The notes beneath the pieces were generated by a model. That model was not told the origin of the DNA. It saw only the letters and a program-made list of their open reading frames with translations, and did not search any database. The position numbers were made by a program, and so were the translations under genes. 64,000 nt of DNA from Phreatobacter sp. (GTDB taxonomy: Bacteria; Pseudomonadota; Alphaproteobacteria; Rhizobiales; Phreatobacteraceae): assembly GCF_030691135.1 (NCBI RefSeq), contig NZ_JAUYFA010000029.1, forward strand, positions 41,772 through 105,771. Reading direction: 5' to 3'. Shown piece by piece: positions 1-9,224 of the stretch; position 1 is the first letter of the stretch, and each line of letters begins with the position of its first letter.

Positions 1-1
1 G

Positions 2-988
2 GAATCGGCGGCGGGCCGCGGCTTCGGCGGTTCCGTGACCGCCGGAACCGCCGTGCGCATCTTCACCGGCGCGCCGGTGCCGGCCGGCGCCGATGCGATC
101 GTCATGCAGGAGGACACCGCGCGCGAGGGCGACCAGGTCGTCATGGCCAGAGCTGCCCGCGACGGCCAGTTCATCCGACGCCGCGGGCTCGACTTCACCG
201 AAGGGCTCACCGGCCTTGCGGCCGGCACCCTGATGAACCCGCGGCGCCTGGCCCTCGCCGCCGCCATGAACCATGCCAACGTTCCCGTGCACCGCAGGCC
301 GCGGGTCGCCATCCTGTCGACCGGCGACGAACTGGTGGAGCCGGGAACGGCGCCGGGACCGGACCAGATCGTCTCCTCGAACGCGCTGGCGCTGGCCGCC
401 ATCGTCCGGCGGGCCGGTGGTGAACCCACCATGCTCGGCATCGCGCCGGACCGCCTGGACGAGACCCTTGCCCGCGTGCGCGCCGCCCGAGAAACGGGGC
501 ACGACGTCCTCGTGACGTCCGGCGGCGCCTCGGTCGGCGAATATGACCTGATGCGCGAAGTGATCGCCGCTGAGGGCGCCGCACCCGGCTTCTGGAAGAT
601 CGCGATGCGTCCGGGCAAGCCCCTGATGATGGCCGATCTCGGCCCGATGCGCCTTCTCGGACTGCCCGGCAATCCCGTCGCCTCCTTCGTCTGTGCCACC
701 CTGTTCCTGCGGCCGCTGCTGCTCCGCCTGGCTGGCCGCGCCGACCGGACCGACGAGACCGAGGACGCGGTTCTCGGCACGGATGTCGGCCCCAACGACC
801 TCAGGGCCGATCACCTGCGCGCAACCCTTGCGACCCGCGACGGCCGCCTCGTCGCGACGCCCTTTCCGGTCCAGGACTCGTCGATGATCCGGGTGCTCGC
901 CGAAGCCGACGCCCTCATCCTCCGGCCGCCGCACGCGCCGGCCGCGGCAGCGGGCAGTCCCTGCCGGATCCTGCGGCTCGATCCCTAG
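2..988 (+). CDS. moeA: Molybdopterin molybdenumtransferase MoeA (5' end outside window)
   Basis: Inserts molybdate into adenylylated molybdopterin, the last step of molybdenum cofactor synthesis in the cytoplasm. The frame is open from base 2, reading into the conserved stretch TAGTAVRIFTGAPVPAGADA. The visible part has the MoeA hallmarks in order: STGDEL, the SNALAL helix, the TSGGASVGEYD loop, MRPGKP and GLPGNPVAS, then the C-terminal beta-barrel domain IV. About the first quarter of the protein lies upstream of the window. In related genomes moeA lies just before lexA, as here. The in-frame GTG at 35 is not the true start. Confidence 0.95.
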   Translation, partial: ESAAGRGFGGSVTAGTAVRIFTGAPVPAGADAIVMQEDTAREGDQVVMARAARDGQFIRRRGLDFTEGLTGLAAGTLMNPRRLALAAAMNHANVPVHRRPRVAILSTGDELVEPGTAPGPDQIVSSNALALAAIVRRAGGEPTMLGIAPDRLDETLARVRAARETGHDVLVTSGGASVGEYDLMREVIAAEGAAPGFWKIAMRPGKPLMMADLGPMRLLGLPGNPVASFVCATLFLRPLLLRLAGRADRTDETEDAVLGTDVGPNDLRADHLRATLATRDGRLVATPFPVQDSSMIRVLAEADALILRPPHAPAAAAGSPCRILRLDP

Positions 989-1019
989 TCCCGCTCTTTA
1001 CCGGATATCAACGGTTGCG

Positions 1020-1034
1020 GAACACATAAAGAAC
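1020..1034 (-). promoter_or_regulatory. SOS box (LexA operator), reverse orientation
   Basis: The sequence reads GAAC-N7-GAAC, which is GTTC-N7-GTTC on the reverse strand, the alphaproteobacterial LexA operator. It lies 65 bp before the lexA start, next to a second box in the opposite orientation. The role in lexA autoregulation is inferred from the family. Confidence 0.75.
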
Positions 1035-1045
1035 GAATAGTGATT

Positions 1046-1060
1046 GTTCATGGTCTGTTC
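1046..1060 (+). promoter_or_regulatory. SOS box (LexA operator), forward orientation
   Basis: A perfect GTTC-N7-GTTC direct repeat, 38 bp upstream of the lexA ATG. Together with the box at 1020-1034 it would cover the probable promoter region, so LexA bound here should repress its own gene. Confidence 0.8.
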
Positions 1061-1098
1061 GGCTGAGTCGGGCCGATGAAATCCAGGGACGGAAACCG

Positions 1099-1791
1099 AT
1101 GCTGACGCGCAAGCAACATGAACTTCTCCGCTTCATCCAGGAGCGACTGAAGGAAAGCGGCGTGCCCCCCTCTTTCGACGAGATGAAGGAAGCACTCGAC
1201 CTGAAGTCGAAGTCAGGCATCCACCGGCTGATCACGGCGCTGGAGGAACGGGGCTTCATTCGCCGGCTACCCAACAGGGCCCGTGCGCTGGAAGTGATTC
1301 GCCAGCCGGAACAGTCTGCCGGTCCCGCCCGTGGCAAATTCTCGCCGAGCGTCATCGAAGGCTCGCTCGGTCGCGCCCGCCCCTCGGCGCCGGACGACGA
1401 CGTGGTCATGCCGGTTTCCGTGCCGCTGATGGGCCGCATCGCCGCGGGCGTGCCGCGCGAGGCGATCGAACAGCGCATGTCCACCGTATCGGTTCCGCCG
1501 GAAATGCTGACCCGCGGCGAACATTATGCGCTCGAAGTCAGGGGCGATTCCATGATCGAGGCGGGCATCCTGGAGGGTGATCTCGCGCTGATTCGCAAGG
1601 GTGACAGCGCCGAGACCGGCGATATCGTCGTCGCCCTGATCGACGACGAGGAGGCGACCCTCAAGCGCCTGCGCAAGCGCGGAACCTCGATCGCCCTCGA
1701 GGCGGCAAACCCCGCCTATGAGACGCGGGTTCTGGGTCCCGACCGGGTGCAGATCCAGGGCAAGCTGGTCGGCCTGATCAGGCGTTACTGA
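1099..1791 (+). CDS. lexA: LexA repressor
   Basis: Repressor of the SOS regulon that cuts itself when RecA-ssDNA filaments form. The protein is 230 residues, a usual alphaproteobacterial length. An N-terminal winged helix (about 1-65) contains the recognition segment [19 protein letters not shown] linker of about 40 residues leads to the S24 peptidase domain. The autocleavage Ala-Gly pair is at 116-117 (RIAAGVP), the catalytic Ser at 151 (GDSM) and the catalytic Lys at 189 (ATLKR). Two SOS boxes upstream fit autoregulation. It ends 6 bp from the convergent comEC stop. Confidence 0.97.
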   Translation: MLTRKQHELLRFIQERLKESGVPPSFDEMKEALDLKSKSGIHRLITALEERGFIRRLPNRARALEVIRQPEQSAGPARGKFSPSVIEGSLGRARPSAPDDDVVMPVSVPLMGRIAAGVPREAIEQRMSTVSVPPEMLTRGEHYALEVRGDSMIEAGILEGDLALIRKGDSAETGDIVVALIDDEEATLKRLRKRGTSIALEAANPAYETRVLGPDRVQIQGKLVGLIRRY

Positions 1792-1797
1792 GGCTTT

Positions 1798-4068
1798 TTA
1801 CTGAGCCGGCTCCGGAACGGACTCGTCCAGGTCTGGGATCGTCTCCGCCTCCGGGTCGTTTCCTGCCGGAACGGCCGGCTCGGCGCGCCCGGGAATTTTG
1901 AGGACCGGCGGCACCTCCCCGGTCGGTCGCGGCCTGAACCAGGGTCGGTCGGCACCCGCCGGCCGGGCGGTTTCGACCCGCCAGCCCGCGGGTTCGTCAT
2001 GGATCCGCAGCGCCCCTGTCCAGGCGACGGCGCGCAGGTCGACGACGATGGCGGCGCAGCCTGCCGGAGGATCGTTCCGCGTCACGACGATCCGCGCTTC
2101 GCGGCAATCGTCCGAGAGGGCATCGGGGTGACGCGGCACCGCGATCCGGCCGCCGCCCGCCAGCGGCATGGCACAACCGAGCGGATCGCAGCGGACGCCT
2201 TCCTGCAGCGTCTCGTCGCTGGCACTGCGCCGGTCGGCTTCCCCGATCAGCCAGCGTTGGACGGCGAAACGGTTGCCCCGCGCCGAGACGACCCGCAGAC
2301 GGCCGTCCGGCCCGCGGGCGGCGACCGTCGCCCCCTCCCCGTCGATGAGGAGCAGCGGGCGCTGGCCGTTCGGCGCGATGAGGAGGCCCAGCACGACGAC
2401 CGGCACTCCGAGCCAGCGCAGCGGCGTCGAGAACAGCCCCAGGATGATGAAGCCGGCGGATAGTGTCAGCAACCCGGTCGGATGGAGCGAGGCCACGATG
2501 ATGCGGCCACCCGGCCAGGACGCCACCCATTCGCCCGAGCGCACGAAAAGATCGATGCCAAGGCCGGCCAGCGCCCAGATCGGCTTGTCCCAGCCGAAGG
2601 GCCAGAGCAGCAGTGCGAGGATCTGCAGCGGCATCACGAAGAACTCGATGATCGGCGCACCGAGGAGGTTTCCGGCGACGCCGTAGAGATGCACCGTGTT
2701 GAAATGGAAGGCCGCATAGGGCGTCGTTGCCAGGGAGGCGACGAAGGAACTGGAGGCGAGCCCGATGACACCGTTGGTGACGATGAGAACGGATCGCCCC
2801 CACCCGGCGGGATCACCCGATTGCCGCTCGGCCCAGGGGCGCAGCGTGACATAGCCGGCAATGAGCGCCAGCGTCGCCGCGAAGGACATCTGGAAGCTTG
2901 GGCCGAGGAGACTTTCCGGCGCGATCACCAGGACGGCGACGGCCGCCAGCGCGAGAGTCCTGAGCGTCAGCGCGCCGCGGTCGAGAGCGACACCGAGCAG
3001 AACCACGGCGATCATGATCCACGACCGCTGGGTCGCCACCTCCGCCCCGGATATGACGAGATAGGCGGTGGAGACGAGAAGCGCGACGAGTGCCGCCCAG
3101 GCCTTCACGTGGCGGGTCAGCGCCAGAGCCGGCACCAGGGCGAGCCCGCCGCGCACCACGGCGAAGATCAGCGCCGCGACCAGCGCCATGTGGAAGCCGG
3201 AGATCGACAGGATGTGATATGTGCCGGCGGCCCGCATCGCCTCGTTGATGCCTTCGGGAATGCCGTCGCGCTTGCCGGTGACCAGCGCGTCGGCGATGGC
3301 ACCCGCCGGACCTGGGATGGCGGCGCGGATCCGCGTGCTGATGGCGCTCCTGACGGTGTCGAGGCCGGCCCTCAGCCGCACTGGCCACGGCGGATTCCCG
3401 GTAGCGGATGCGGCGCCGACCGTGACCGCACCGATGACGAAGCCGCTGGCGCCGAGCCCCATGAAATAGGCATCGCGGCCGAAGTCGTAATGTCCGGGTG
3501 CCGCGGGATCGGCGGGCGGGCGCAGCCGCGCCATCAGCGTGACCGGCTGTCCGACGGCGACGGCGGTCCGCATCCGGCTGGTGACCCGGATCCGCTGGGG
3601 CATCCGGTCGGGTGCCGGGCTCACCGCGGTGACATGCAGCGTCAGACGGTCGCCTGCCTCCCGCTTCTCCAGCGCCTCGACCCAGGCCTCGATACGGACG
3701 ACACCGGTTTCAGCGGCGAGGACCGGGTGTTTCATCCAATGGGTCTTCAGCGTCGCGGAGGAAAAACCCGCCGCCATGGCGGCCAGAGCCGACACGACCA
3801 GGAACGCCGCGTAGCGTTGTCGAAGGCGGAAGGCGACGAGGCAGAGCGCCGCGAGGAGTGTGAGCGGCGCGGCGAGAGCCGGCTCGTCGGGCGCGGCGAA
3901 ATAGAGGAGAATGCCGGCGCCCATCGCCACCGGCAGCATCAGGAAGGCGCGTCCACGTTCGAGCTCCAGCGCGCCCCAGGCCCGCAGGCGGCCTTTCCAG
4001 ACATCGAGGGTGAGACCGGGCCAGACACCTGCCAACGGCCAGGCGCGACCGGCCACGGCGGCAGCCAT
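1798..4068 (-). CDS. comEC: ComEC/Rec2 family DNA-uptake membrane protein
   Basis: Polytopic inner-membrane protein of the ComEC/Rec2 family, which carries single-stranded DNA into the cytoplasm during natural transformation. The N-terminal region (about 35-260) has membrane helices and an OB-like DUF4131 segment. The central competence domain contains the conserved SISGFHMALVAALIFAV helix and further hydrophobic segments to about residue 550. The soluble C-terminal part lacks the HxHxDH metal motif of the beta-lactamase domain found in Firmicutes ComEC, so it appears degenerate. The frame also opens at GTG 4143, but that extension is Arg-rich and unlike the family, so ATG 4068 is preferred. 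Whether the host is competent cannot be judged here. Confidence 0.85.
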   Translation of the reverse strand: MAAAVAGRAWPLAGVWPGLTLDVWKGRLRAWGALELERGRAFLMLPVAMGAGILLYFAAPDEPALAAPLTLLAALCLVAFRLRQRYAAFLVVSALAAMAAGFSSATLKTHWMKHPVLAAETGVVRIEAWVEALEKREAGDRLTLHVTAVSPAPDRMPQRIRVTSRMRTAVAVGQPVTLMARLRPPADPAAPGHYDFGRDAYFMGLGASGFVIGAVTVGAASATGNPPWPVRLRAGLDTVRSAISTRIRAAIPGPAGAIADALVTGKRDGIPEGINEAMRAAGTYHILSISGFHMALVAALIFAVVRGGLALVPALALTRHVKAWAALVALLVSTAYLVISGAEVATQRSWIMIAVVLLGVALDRGALTLRTLALAAVAVLVIAPESLLGPSFQMSFAATLALIAGYVTLRPWAERQSGDPAGWGRSVLIVTNGVIGLASSSFVASLATTPYAAFHFNTVHLYGVAGNLLGAPIIEFFVMPLQILALLLWPFGWDKPIWALAGLGIDLFVRSGEWVASWPGGRIIVASLHPTGLLTLSAGFIILGLFSTPLRWLGVPVVVLGLLIAPNGQRPLLLIDGEGATVAARGPDGRLRVVSARGNRFAVQRWLIGEADRRSASDETLQEGVRCDPLGCAMPLAGGGRIAVPRHPDALSDDCREARIVVTRNDPPAGCAAIVVDLRAVAWTGALRIHDEPAGWRVETARPAGADRPWFRPRPTGEVPPVLKIPGRAEPAVPAGNDPEAETIPDLDESVPEPAQ

Positions 4069-4202
4069 GGTCTTCGCCCGCGCTCTCACCTTGTCGCCCC
4101 CATGGGGCCGCTCCCCAAGCCGTCTACAACATGCTACAGCCACGCGCTTTCCGGCGCCGAGTCTAGCGCGGCCCGGCTTGCCCTGTCGTCTTGGGAAGAA
4201 TC

Positions 4203-5621
4203 ATGACCGTCGTCACCCGCTTTGCCCCCTCCCCGACGGGCTTCCTGCATATCGGCGGTGCCCGCACCGCGCTGTTCAACTGGCTCTATGCGAGGAAGAC
4301 CGGCGGCAAGATGCTGCTGCGGATCGAGGACACAGACCGCCAACGTTCCACGACCGAAGCGATCGACGCGATCCTCGACGGCCTCTCCTGGCTCGGTCTC
4401 GCATGGGACGACGCGACCATCTTCCAGTTCGCCCGCGCCGAGCGTCACGCCGAGGTCGCACATCAGTTGCTGGCGGCCGGCCGCGCCTATCACTGCTACG
4501 CATCCCCCGAGGAACTGGACGAGATGCGGGCACAGGCCATGAAGGACGGTCGTCCGCCGCGCTATGACGGCCGCTGGCGTGACCGCGACCCCTCCGAGGC
4601 ACCGGCTGGCATTCAGCCCGTCGTGCGTCTCAAGGGCCGGCAGGACGGCGAGACGGTGGTCGACGACCTCGTCCAGGGCCGCGTCGTCATCCCCAACAAG
4701 GATCTCGACGACCTCGTCCTGCTGCGCTCGGACGGTACGCCGACCTATATGCACGCCGTCGTCGTCGACGACCACGACATGGGGATCACCCATATCATCC
4801 GCGGCGTCGACCACCTGACCAATGCCGCCCGCCAGACACAGATCTACGAGGCACTCGGCTGGCCGGTGCCGGCCATGGCTCATATCCCACTGATCCACGG
4901 CCCCGACGGCGCCAAGCTCTCCAAGCGCCACGGCGCCCTCGGCGTCGAGCAGTACCGCGCCCTCGGCTACCTGCCCGAGGCGCTGCGCAACTATCTCGTG
5001 CGGCTCGGCTGGAGCCAGGGCGACAAGGAATTCTTCTCGACCGAGGAGATGATCGAGGCCTTCGACCTCTCTGGCATCGGCCGCTCGCCGGCCCGTTTCG
5101 ACCTCACCAAGCTCGAAGCGGTCAACGGCCATTACATCCGCCACGCCGACGACACCCGGCTACTCGCCGCCATCGACGACATCCTGCCCCATATCGAGGG
5201 CGGCGCGGAGATCGCCGCTACCCTGACCGATTCGCGTCGCGCCCAGGTGCTCAAAGCCATGCCGGGCATCAAGGAGCGCGCCAGAACCGTGCTGGAACTG
5301 ATCGACGGCGCCGGCTTCATCCTTGCGAACCGCCCTCTCGCCGTCGACACCAAGGCGGCCGACCTGCTGTCGCCGCAAGCGCGCCGCCACCTGTCGTCGC
5401 TGCATGCCCGCCTCGCGGCGCTCGAGGCATGGACCGCCGCGGCGGCAGATGCCGCTGTCCGTGCTGAGGCCGAAGCGCAGGGCATCAAGCTCGGAGCCAT
5501 CGCCCAGCCGCTGCGTGCAGCACTGACCGGTCGCACCACCTCGCCGGGCATCTTCGACGTCCTCGAGGTTCTCGGCCGCGAAGAAAGCCTCGCCCGTATC
5601 GCCGATCAGATGCAGGCCTGA
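4203..5621 (+). CDS. gltX: Glutamyl-tRNA synthetase
   Basis: Class I aminoacyl-tRNA synthetase that charges tRNA-Glu, and in many alphaproteobacteria also tRNA-Gln before amidation. The 472-residue protein opens with [20 protein letters not shown], where HIGG is the HIGH motif (16-19). The KMSKS-type motif KLSKR is at 238-242. The C-terminal anticodon-binding domain is present in full. The ATG at 4203 follows GGGAAGA; an in-frame TTG 12 bases earlier is less likely. It lies upstream of gltA in the same direction. Confidence 0.96.
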   Translation: MTVVTRFAPSPTGFLHIGGARTALFNWLYARKTGGKMLLRIEDTDRQRSTTEAIDAILDGLSWLGLAWDDATIFQFARAERHAEVAHQLLAAGRAYHCYASPEELDEMRAQAMKDGRPPRYDGRWRDRDPSEAPAGIQPVVRLKGRQDGETVVDDLVQGRVVIPNKDLDDLVLLRSDGTPTYMHAVVVDDHDMGITHIIRGVDHLTNAARQTQIYEALGWPVPAMAHIPLIHGPDGAKLSKRHGALGVEQYRALGYLPEALRNYLVRLGWSQGDKEFFSTEEMIEAFDLSGIGRSPARFDLTKLEAVNGHYIRHADDTRLLAAIDDILPHIEGGAEIAATLTDSRRAQVLKAMPGIKERARTVLELIDGAGFILANRPLAVDTKAADLLSPQARRHLSSLHARLAALEAWTAAAADAAVRAEAEAQGIKLGAIAQPLRAALTGRTTSPGIFDVLEVLGREESLARIADQMQA

Positions 5622-5798
5622 CGCCGACTGCCAGGACCCGCAGATCCCACGTCACAGCACTGTCGCGGGGCGGGCCCTACGCAGCCGCACGCGCTTGCTG
5701 CTTGGACAAAAAGCGTCTATCCGGTTTCTGGGGCGCGACGGGTGGACTACACCATAGCCGGGCACGCATTTTCGGATAGGGAATTCAAGGGGTTGCTG

Positions 5799-7097
5799 AT
5801 GTCTGCAAGCGCAAAGACCGCGACACTCACTCTTGGCGACAAGACCATTCCGCTGCCGATTTCCAACGGAACCGTGGGACCGTCGACCGTCGATATCGGC
5901 AAGCTCTACGCACAGACCGGGATGTTCACCTACGACCCGGGTTTCACCTCGACCGCCAGCTGCGAAAGCAAGATCACCTATATCGACGGCGACGAGGGCG
6001 TTCTCCTCTATCGCGGCTACCCGATCGAGCAGCTCGCCGAGCACGGCGACTTCCTGGAGACCTGCTACCTGCTGCTCTACGGGGACCTGCCGACCGCCGC
6101 CCAGAAGGCCGACTTCGACTATCGCGTCACGCACCACACCATGGTGCACGACCAGATGAGCCGCTTCTTCACCGGCTTCCGCCGCGACGCCCACCCGATG
6201 GCGGTCATGGTCGCGGCCGTCGGCGCCCTGTCGGCTTTCTACCACGACTCGATCGACATCGCCGATCCGCATCAGCGGATGATCTCCTCGATCCGCCTCG
6301 TGGCCAAGCTGCCGACGCTCGCCGCCATGGCCTTCAAATACTCCATCGGTCAGCCCTTCGTTTACCCGCAGAACTCGCTCGACTACGCGTCGAACTTCCT
6401 GCGCATGTGCTTCTCCGTGCCGGCCGAGGAGTACAAGGCCAATCCGGTCCTGGCCCGCGCCATGGACCGCATCTTCATCCTGCACGCCGATCACGAGCAG
6501 AACGCCTCGACGTCGACGGTGCGCCTCGCGGGCTCGTCGGGCGCCAATCCCTTCGCCTGCATCGCCGCCGGAATCGCCTGCCTCTGGGGCCCGGCCCATG
6601 GCGGCGCCAACGAGGCCGCGCTGAAGATGCTCGGCGAGATCGGCTCGGTCGAGAACATCCCGAAATTCGTCGCCAAGGCGAAGGACAAGAACGATCCGTT
6701 CCGCCTGATGGGCTTCGGCCACCGCGTCTACAAGAACTATGATCCGCGCGCCAAGATCATGCAGAAGACCTGCCACGAGGTCCTCGGCGAACTCGGCATC
6801 AAGGACGACCCGCTGCTCGACGTCGCCGTCGAACTGGAGCGCATCGCACTTTCGGACGATTACTTCATCGAGAAGAAGCTCTATCCGAACATCGACTTCT
6901 ATTCGGGCATCACCCTCAAGGCGATGGGATTCCCGACCGACATGTTCACCGTGCTCTTCGCCCTCGCCCGCACCGTCGGCTGGATCGCCCAGTGGAAGGA
7001 AATGATCGAGGACCCGCAGCAGAAGATCGGCCGTCCGCGCCAGCTCTACACGGGCGAGCCGCGGCGCGATTACACGCCGATCTCCAGGCGCAAGTGA
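5799..7097 (+). CDS. gltA: Citrate synthase
   Basis: Condenses acetyl-CoA and oxaloacetate to citrate, the entry step of the TCA cycle. The 432-residue protein is a type II hexameric citrate synthase, with [25 protein letters not shown] and NIDFYSGI holding the three catalytic residues (His, His, Asp). The ATG at 5799 follows AAGGGG and matches the family start; a GTG 57 bases upstream is open but unlikely. A TTGGAC hexamer at 5702 could be a -35, but its -10 is poor. The stop codon lies inside a 17-bp tandem repeat. A hairpin terminator lies about 70 bp downstream. Confidence 0.97.
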   Translation: MSASAKTATLTLGDKTIPLPISNGTVGPSTVDIGKLYAQTGMFTYDPGFTSTASCESKITYIDGDEGVLLYRGYPIEQLAEHGDFLETCYLLLYGDLPTAAQKADFDYRVTHHTMVHDQMSRFFTGFRRDAHPMAVMVAAVGALSAFYHDSIDIADPHQRMISSIRLVAKLPTLAAMAFKYSIGQPFVYPQNSLDYASNFLRMCFSVPAEEYKANPVLARAMDRIFILHADHEQNASTSTVRLAGSSGANPFACIAAGIACLWGPAHGGANEAALKMLGEIGSVENIPKFVAKAKDKNDPFRLMGFGHRVYKNYDPRAKIMQKTCHEVLGELGIKDDPLLDVAVELERIALSDDYFIEKKLYPNIDFYSGITLKAMGFPTDMFTVLFALARTVGWIAQWKEMIEDPQQKIGRPRQLYTGEPRRDYTPISRRK

Positions 7098-7133
7098 TCT
7101 TCAGGTGCAAGTGATCTTCAGGCGCATCTGATC
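7085..7133 (+). repeat. Three-copy 17-bp tandem repeat across the gltA stop
   Basis: Two near-identical copies of CAGGYGCAAGTGATCTT (7085-7101 and 7102-7118, one difference) and a diverged partial third (7119-7133). The gltA TGA is in the first copy, so the last codons and the stop are duplicated downstream. This looks like replication slippage. Confidence 0.85.
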
Positions 7134-7161
7134 GCGGCGGCTTTCCGCCCGACAGGATGGT

Positions 7162-8376
7162 TCAGCGGGGCGCTTCGGCGCCCCGTTCCTTTTCGGGCGG
7201 CACGGATTCTCGCAGGCAGTCGAGGACGATGCGGGCAGCCTTGATGCTCGGTGCTATGCCGGCAAAGTCCATGATCCCGTCGATCCGGGCGAAGGCGGCG
7301 ATCTGACGCTCCCGCGCCGGCCCCTCAACCAGGATCGCCGAGAGCGCCGTGGCCACGGCATCGACCGTTCCATATTCCTGCAGGAATTCCGGCACCACCT
7401 TCTCGCCGACAACCAGGTTGGCGAGCACGGCCGTGTCGACGGTGATCAGGCGGCGGACGATCTGTGCCTCCAGCCATCCGCCCCGGTAGGCCACGACCTG
7501 CGGCACACCGGCGACGGCGAGTTCCAGTGTGACCGTGCCGGAACAGGCGAGGGCCGCATGGGCAGACCGGAACGCGGCGAATTTCGCGGCCTCACCGTCG
7601 ACGATGCGCGGCTTGACCGGCCATGACGCGATCTCGCGGACGATCAGGTCGCGATGCTGGGCAACCGCCGGCAGCAGCCAGTCGATCGGACCGTGCTCGG
7701 CCTCGACCCGCGCCAGCACCCCGGCATAGAGCGGCGACAGGCGGGTAATCTCGTTGCGTCGGCTGCCCGGCAGAACCAGGACCTGCGGCGGGGCCTCGGT
7801 CCGTCGACGCGCCTCTTCGGGCCCAGGCCTGATCTCGGCGAGCCGCTCGCTGATCGGGTGGCCGACATAGGTGGTCGGCGGGCCGCCGAGTCGGCGATGG
7901 ACCTCGGGCTCGAAGGGCAGCAGCGCCAGGAGATGGTCGATATAGGGGCGCATCTCGGCCGCCCGTCCAGGGCGCCAGGCCCAGACCGTCGGCGAGACAT
8001 AGAAGACGATGGGAATTTCCGGGCGGAGCTTGCGCACCTGCCGCGCCACCCGCCGGTTGAAGCCCGGCGCGTCGATCAGGACCAGCACGTCCGGAGGATC
8101 GGCGAGGATGGCGGCGACCGTCTCGCGGATCCGCCTGAGCACACGGGGAATGTGGACGATGATGGAGGTGATCCCTAACAGGGCGATCTCCACCATGGGG
8201 AACTGCGAGGCCAGCCCGCGGGCTGTCATGCGCGGCCCGGCGACGCCGCGGAAGGCGACGGGCGCGGCACGTTCGCTGACGAGCGCATCCATCAGGTGGG
8301 CGCCCAACTGGTCGCCGGATTCCTCGCCGGCGACGATGAACACATCGAGCGCTGCTCGGCCGGTCGCGGCGTTCAT
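7162..8376 (-). CDS. lpxB: Lipid-A-disaccharide synthase
   Basis: Family 19 glycosyltransferase that joins UDP-2,3-diacylglucosamine and lipid X into lipid A disaccharide at the inner face of the inner membrane. The 404-residue protein starts with the family signature FIVAGEESGDQLGAHLM. The FYVSPTVWAWRPGR and VLPGSRRNEI segments are also typical. The ATG at 8376 overlaps the lpxI stop (ATGA), so a longer Arg-rich open frame upstream is discarded. It is the last gene of the long reverse operon, and its final codons contain the gltA terminator. Confidence 0.96.
   Translation of the reverse strand: MNAATGRAALDVFIVAGEESGDQLGAHLMDALVSERAAPVAFRGVAGPRMTARGLASQFPMVEIALLGITSIIVHIPRVLRRIRETVAAILADPPDVLVLIDAPGFNRRVARQVRKLRPEIPIVFYVSPTVWAWRPGRAAEMRPYIDHLLALLPFEPEVHRRLGGPPTTYVGHPISERLAEIRPGPEEARRRTEAPPQVLVLPGSRRNEITRLSPLYAGVLARVEAEHGPIDWLLPAVAQHRDLIVREIASWPVKPRIVDGEAAKFAAFRSAHAALACSGTVTLELAVAGVPQVVAYRGGWLEAQIVRRLITVDTAVLANLVVGEKVVPEFLQEYGTVDAVATALSAILVEGPARERQIAAFARIDGIMDFAGIAPSIKAARIVLDCLRESVPPEKERGAEAPR
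7166..7193 (+). terminator. Intrinsic terminator of gltA
   Basis: CGGGGCGC and GCGCCCCG form a perfect 8-bp stem closed by a TTCG tetraloop, followed by TTCCTTTT. The run of T lies on the plus strand, so it serves gltA. The hairpin is inside the last codons of the convergent lpxB gene. Confidence 0.8.
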
Positions 8377-9224
8377 CGCGTCCCGTCCGCCGTGACGCCG
8401 ACGACGAAGAGACCATGGCGATCCGCGAGGCGGATGACCTCCTGCAGGTCGACGACGAGGGTCGAGCCGGCGACCACGGCGATCCCTTTGAGGCCAGCCG
8501 CAGCGGCCTTCTCGACCGTCGCCGGCCCGATGGCCGGCATGTCGACGCGGCGGTCCTGGTGCGGCTTGGGCGCCTTGACGAGGACGCCGCTGCCTCGCGG
8601 CCATTTCAGCCGCCCGGCTGCCTGCATGGTGGCGCAGCGGTCCAGCATCCCGTCGGTGCCCTCGGCCCCCTCGACCGCGACGATGCGGCGGCCGCCGATG
8701 ACCATCCCCTGGCCGACATCATAGGGCCCAAGCGCCGCGATCGCGTCTCGGGCAAGCGCGATATCCTCACTGTCGCCCTCGGACGGGTGCAGTGATCCCA
8801 GGGGCCCTTCCGGAATGAGCAGTTCCGGCGCCACGTCCTGCGCACCGACAAGCCGGAACCCTTCGCGCTCGAAAATGCCGGCGATGCCGCGCAGGAGGTG
8901 ATCGTCGCCGCCGCGATAGAGGCGCAACAGATCCGGGAGCACGCGCAGGCCCCCGAGGTCCGGCATGGTGGTCCAGAGATTGGGGCGCACCAGCGAGCCG
9001 ATCAGGACGAGATCACGGCAACCGGCCTTCCGCGCCTGCCCGACCATGGCGCCGAACTGGCCGATGCCGATCCAGACATGCGGATAGGCCTCGAGCTCGG
9101 TTCCGGCGATGCCCTTCAGCAGCAACGCGAAGACGGGACGGCCCTGCGCCGTCGCCGCCCGCGCCAGCGCCAATGGGAAACTGCCGGCTCCCGCAATGAT
9201 GCCGAGCGGGCTGGTCTCACTCAT
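8373..9224 (-). CDS. lpxI: UDP-2,3-diacylglucosamine pyrophosphatase LpxI
   Basis: Hydrolyses UDP-2,3-diacylglucosamine to lipid X and UMP, supplying LpxB. This is the LpxI (former DUF1009) type used by alphaproteobacteria in place of LpxH. It has the N-terminal IIAGAGSFPLALARAA segment and the C-terminal VEGAEGTDGMLDRC catalytic region, with the expected length of 283 residues. It overlaps lpxA by 8 bp and lpxB by 4 bp, which indicates translational coupling. Confidence 0.93.
   Translation of the reverse strand: MSETSPLGIIAGAGSFPLALARAATAQGRPVFALLLKGIAGTELEAYPHVWIGIGQFGAMVGQARKAGCRDLVLIGSLVRPNLWTTMPDLGGLRVLPDLLRLYRGGDDHLLRGIAGIFEREGFRLVGAQDVAPELLIPEGPLGSLHPSEGDSEDIALARDAIAALGPYDVGQGMVIGGRRIVAVEGAEGTDGMLDRCATMQAAGRLKWPRGSGVLVKAPKPHQDRRVDMPAIGPATVEKAAAAGLKGIAVVAGSTLVVDLQEVIRLADRHGLFVVGVTADGTR

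Noticed and set aside
2482..4206. A 574-codon open frame on the plus strand opposite comEC
   Set aside because: It is rich in Arg, Gly, Asp and His with no recognisable domain, and it exactly mirrors the comEC codons. It is a high-GC shadow frame.
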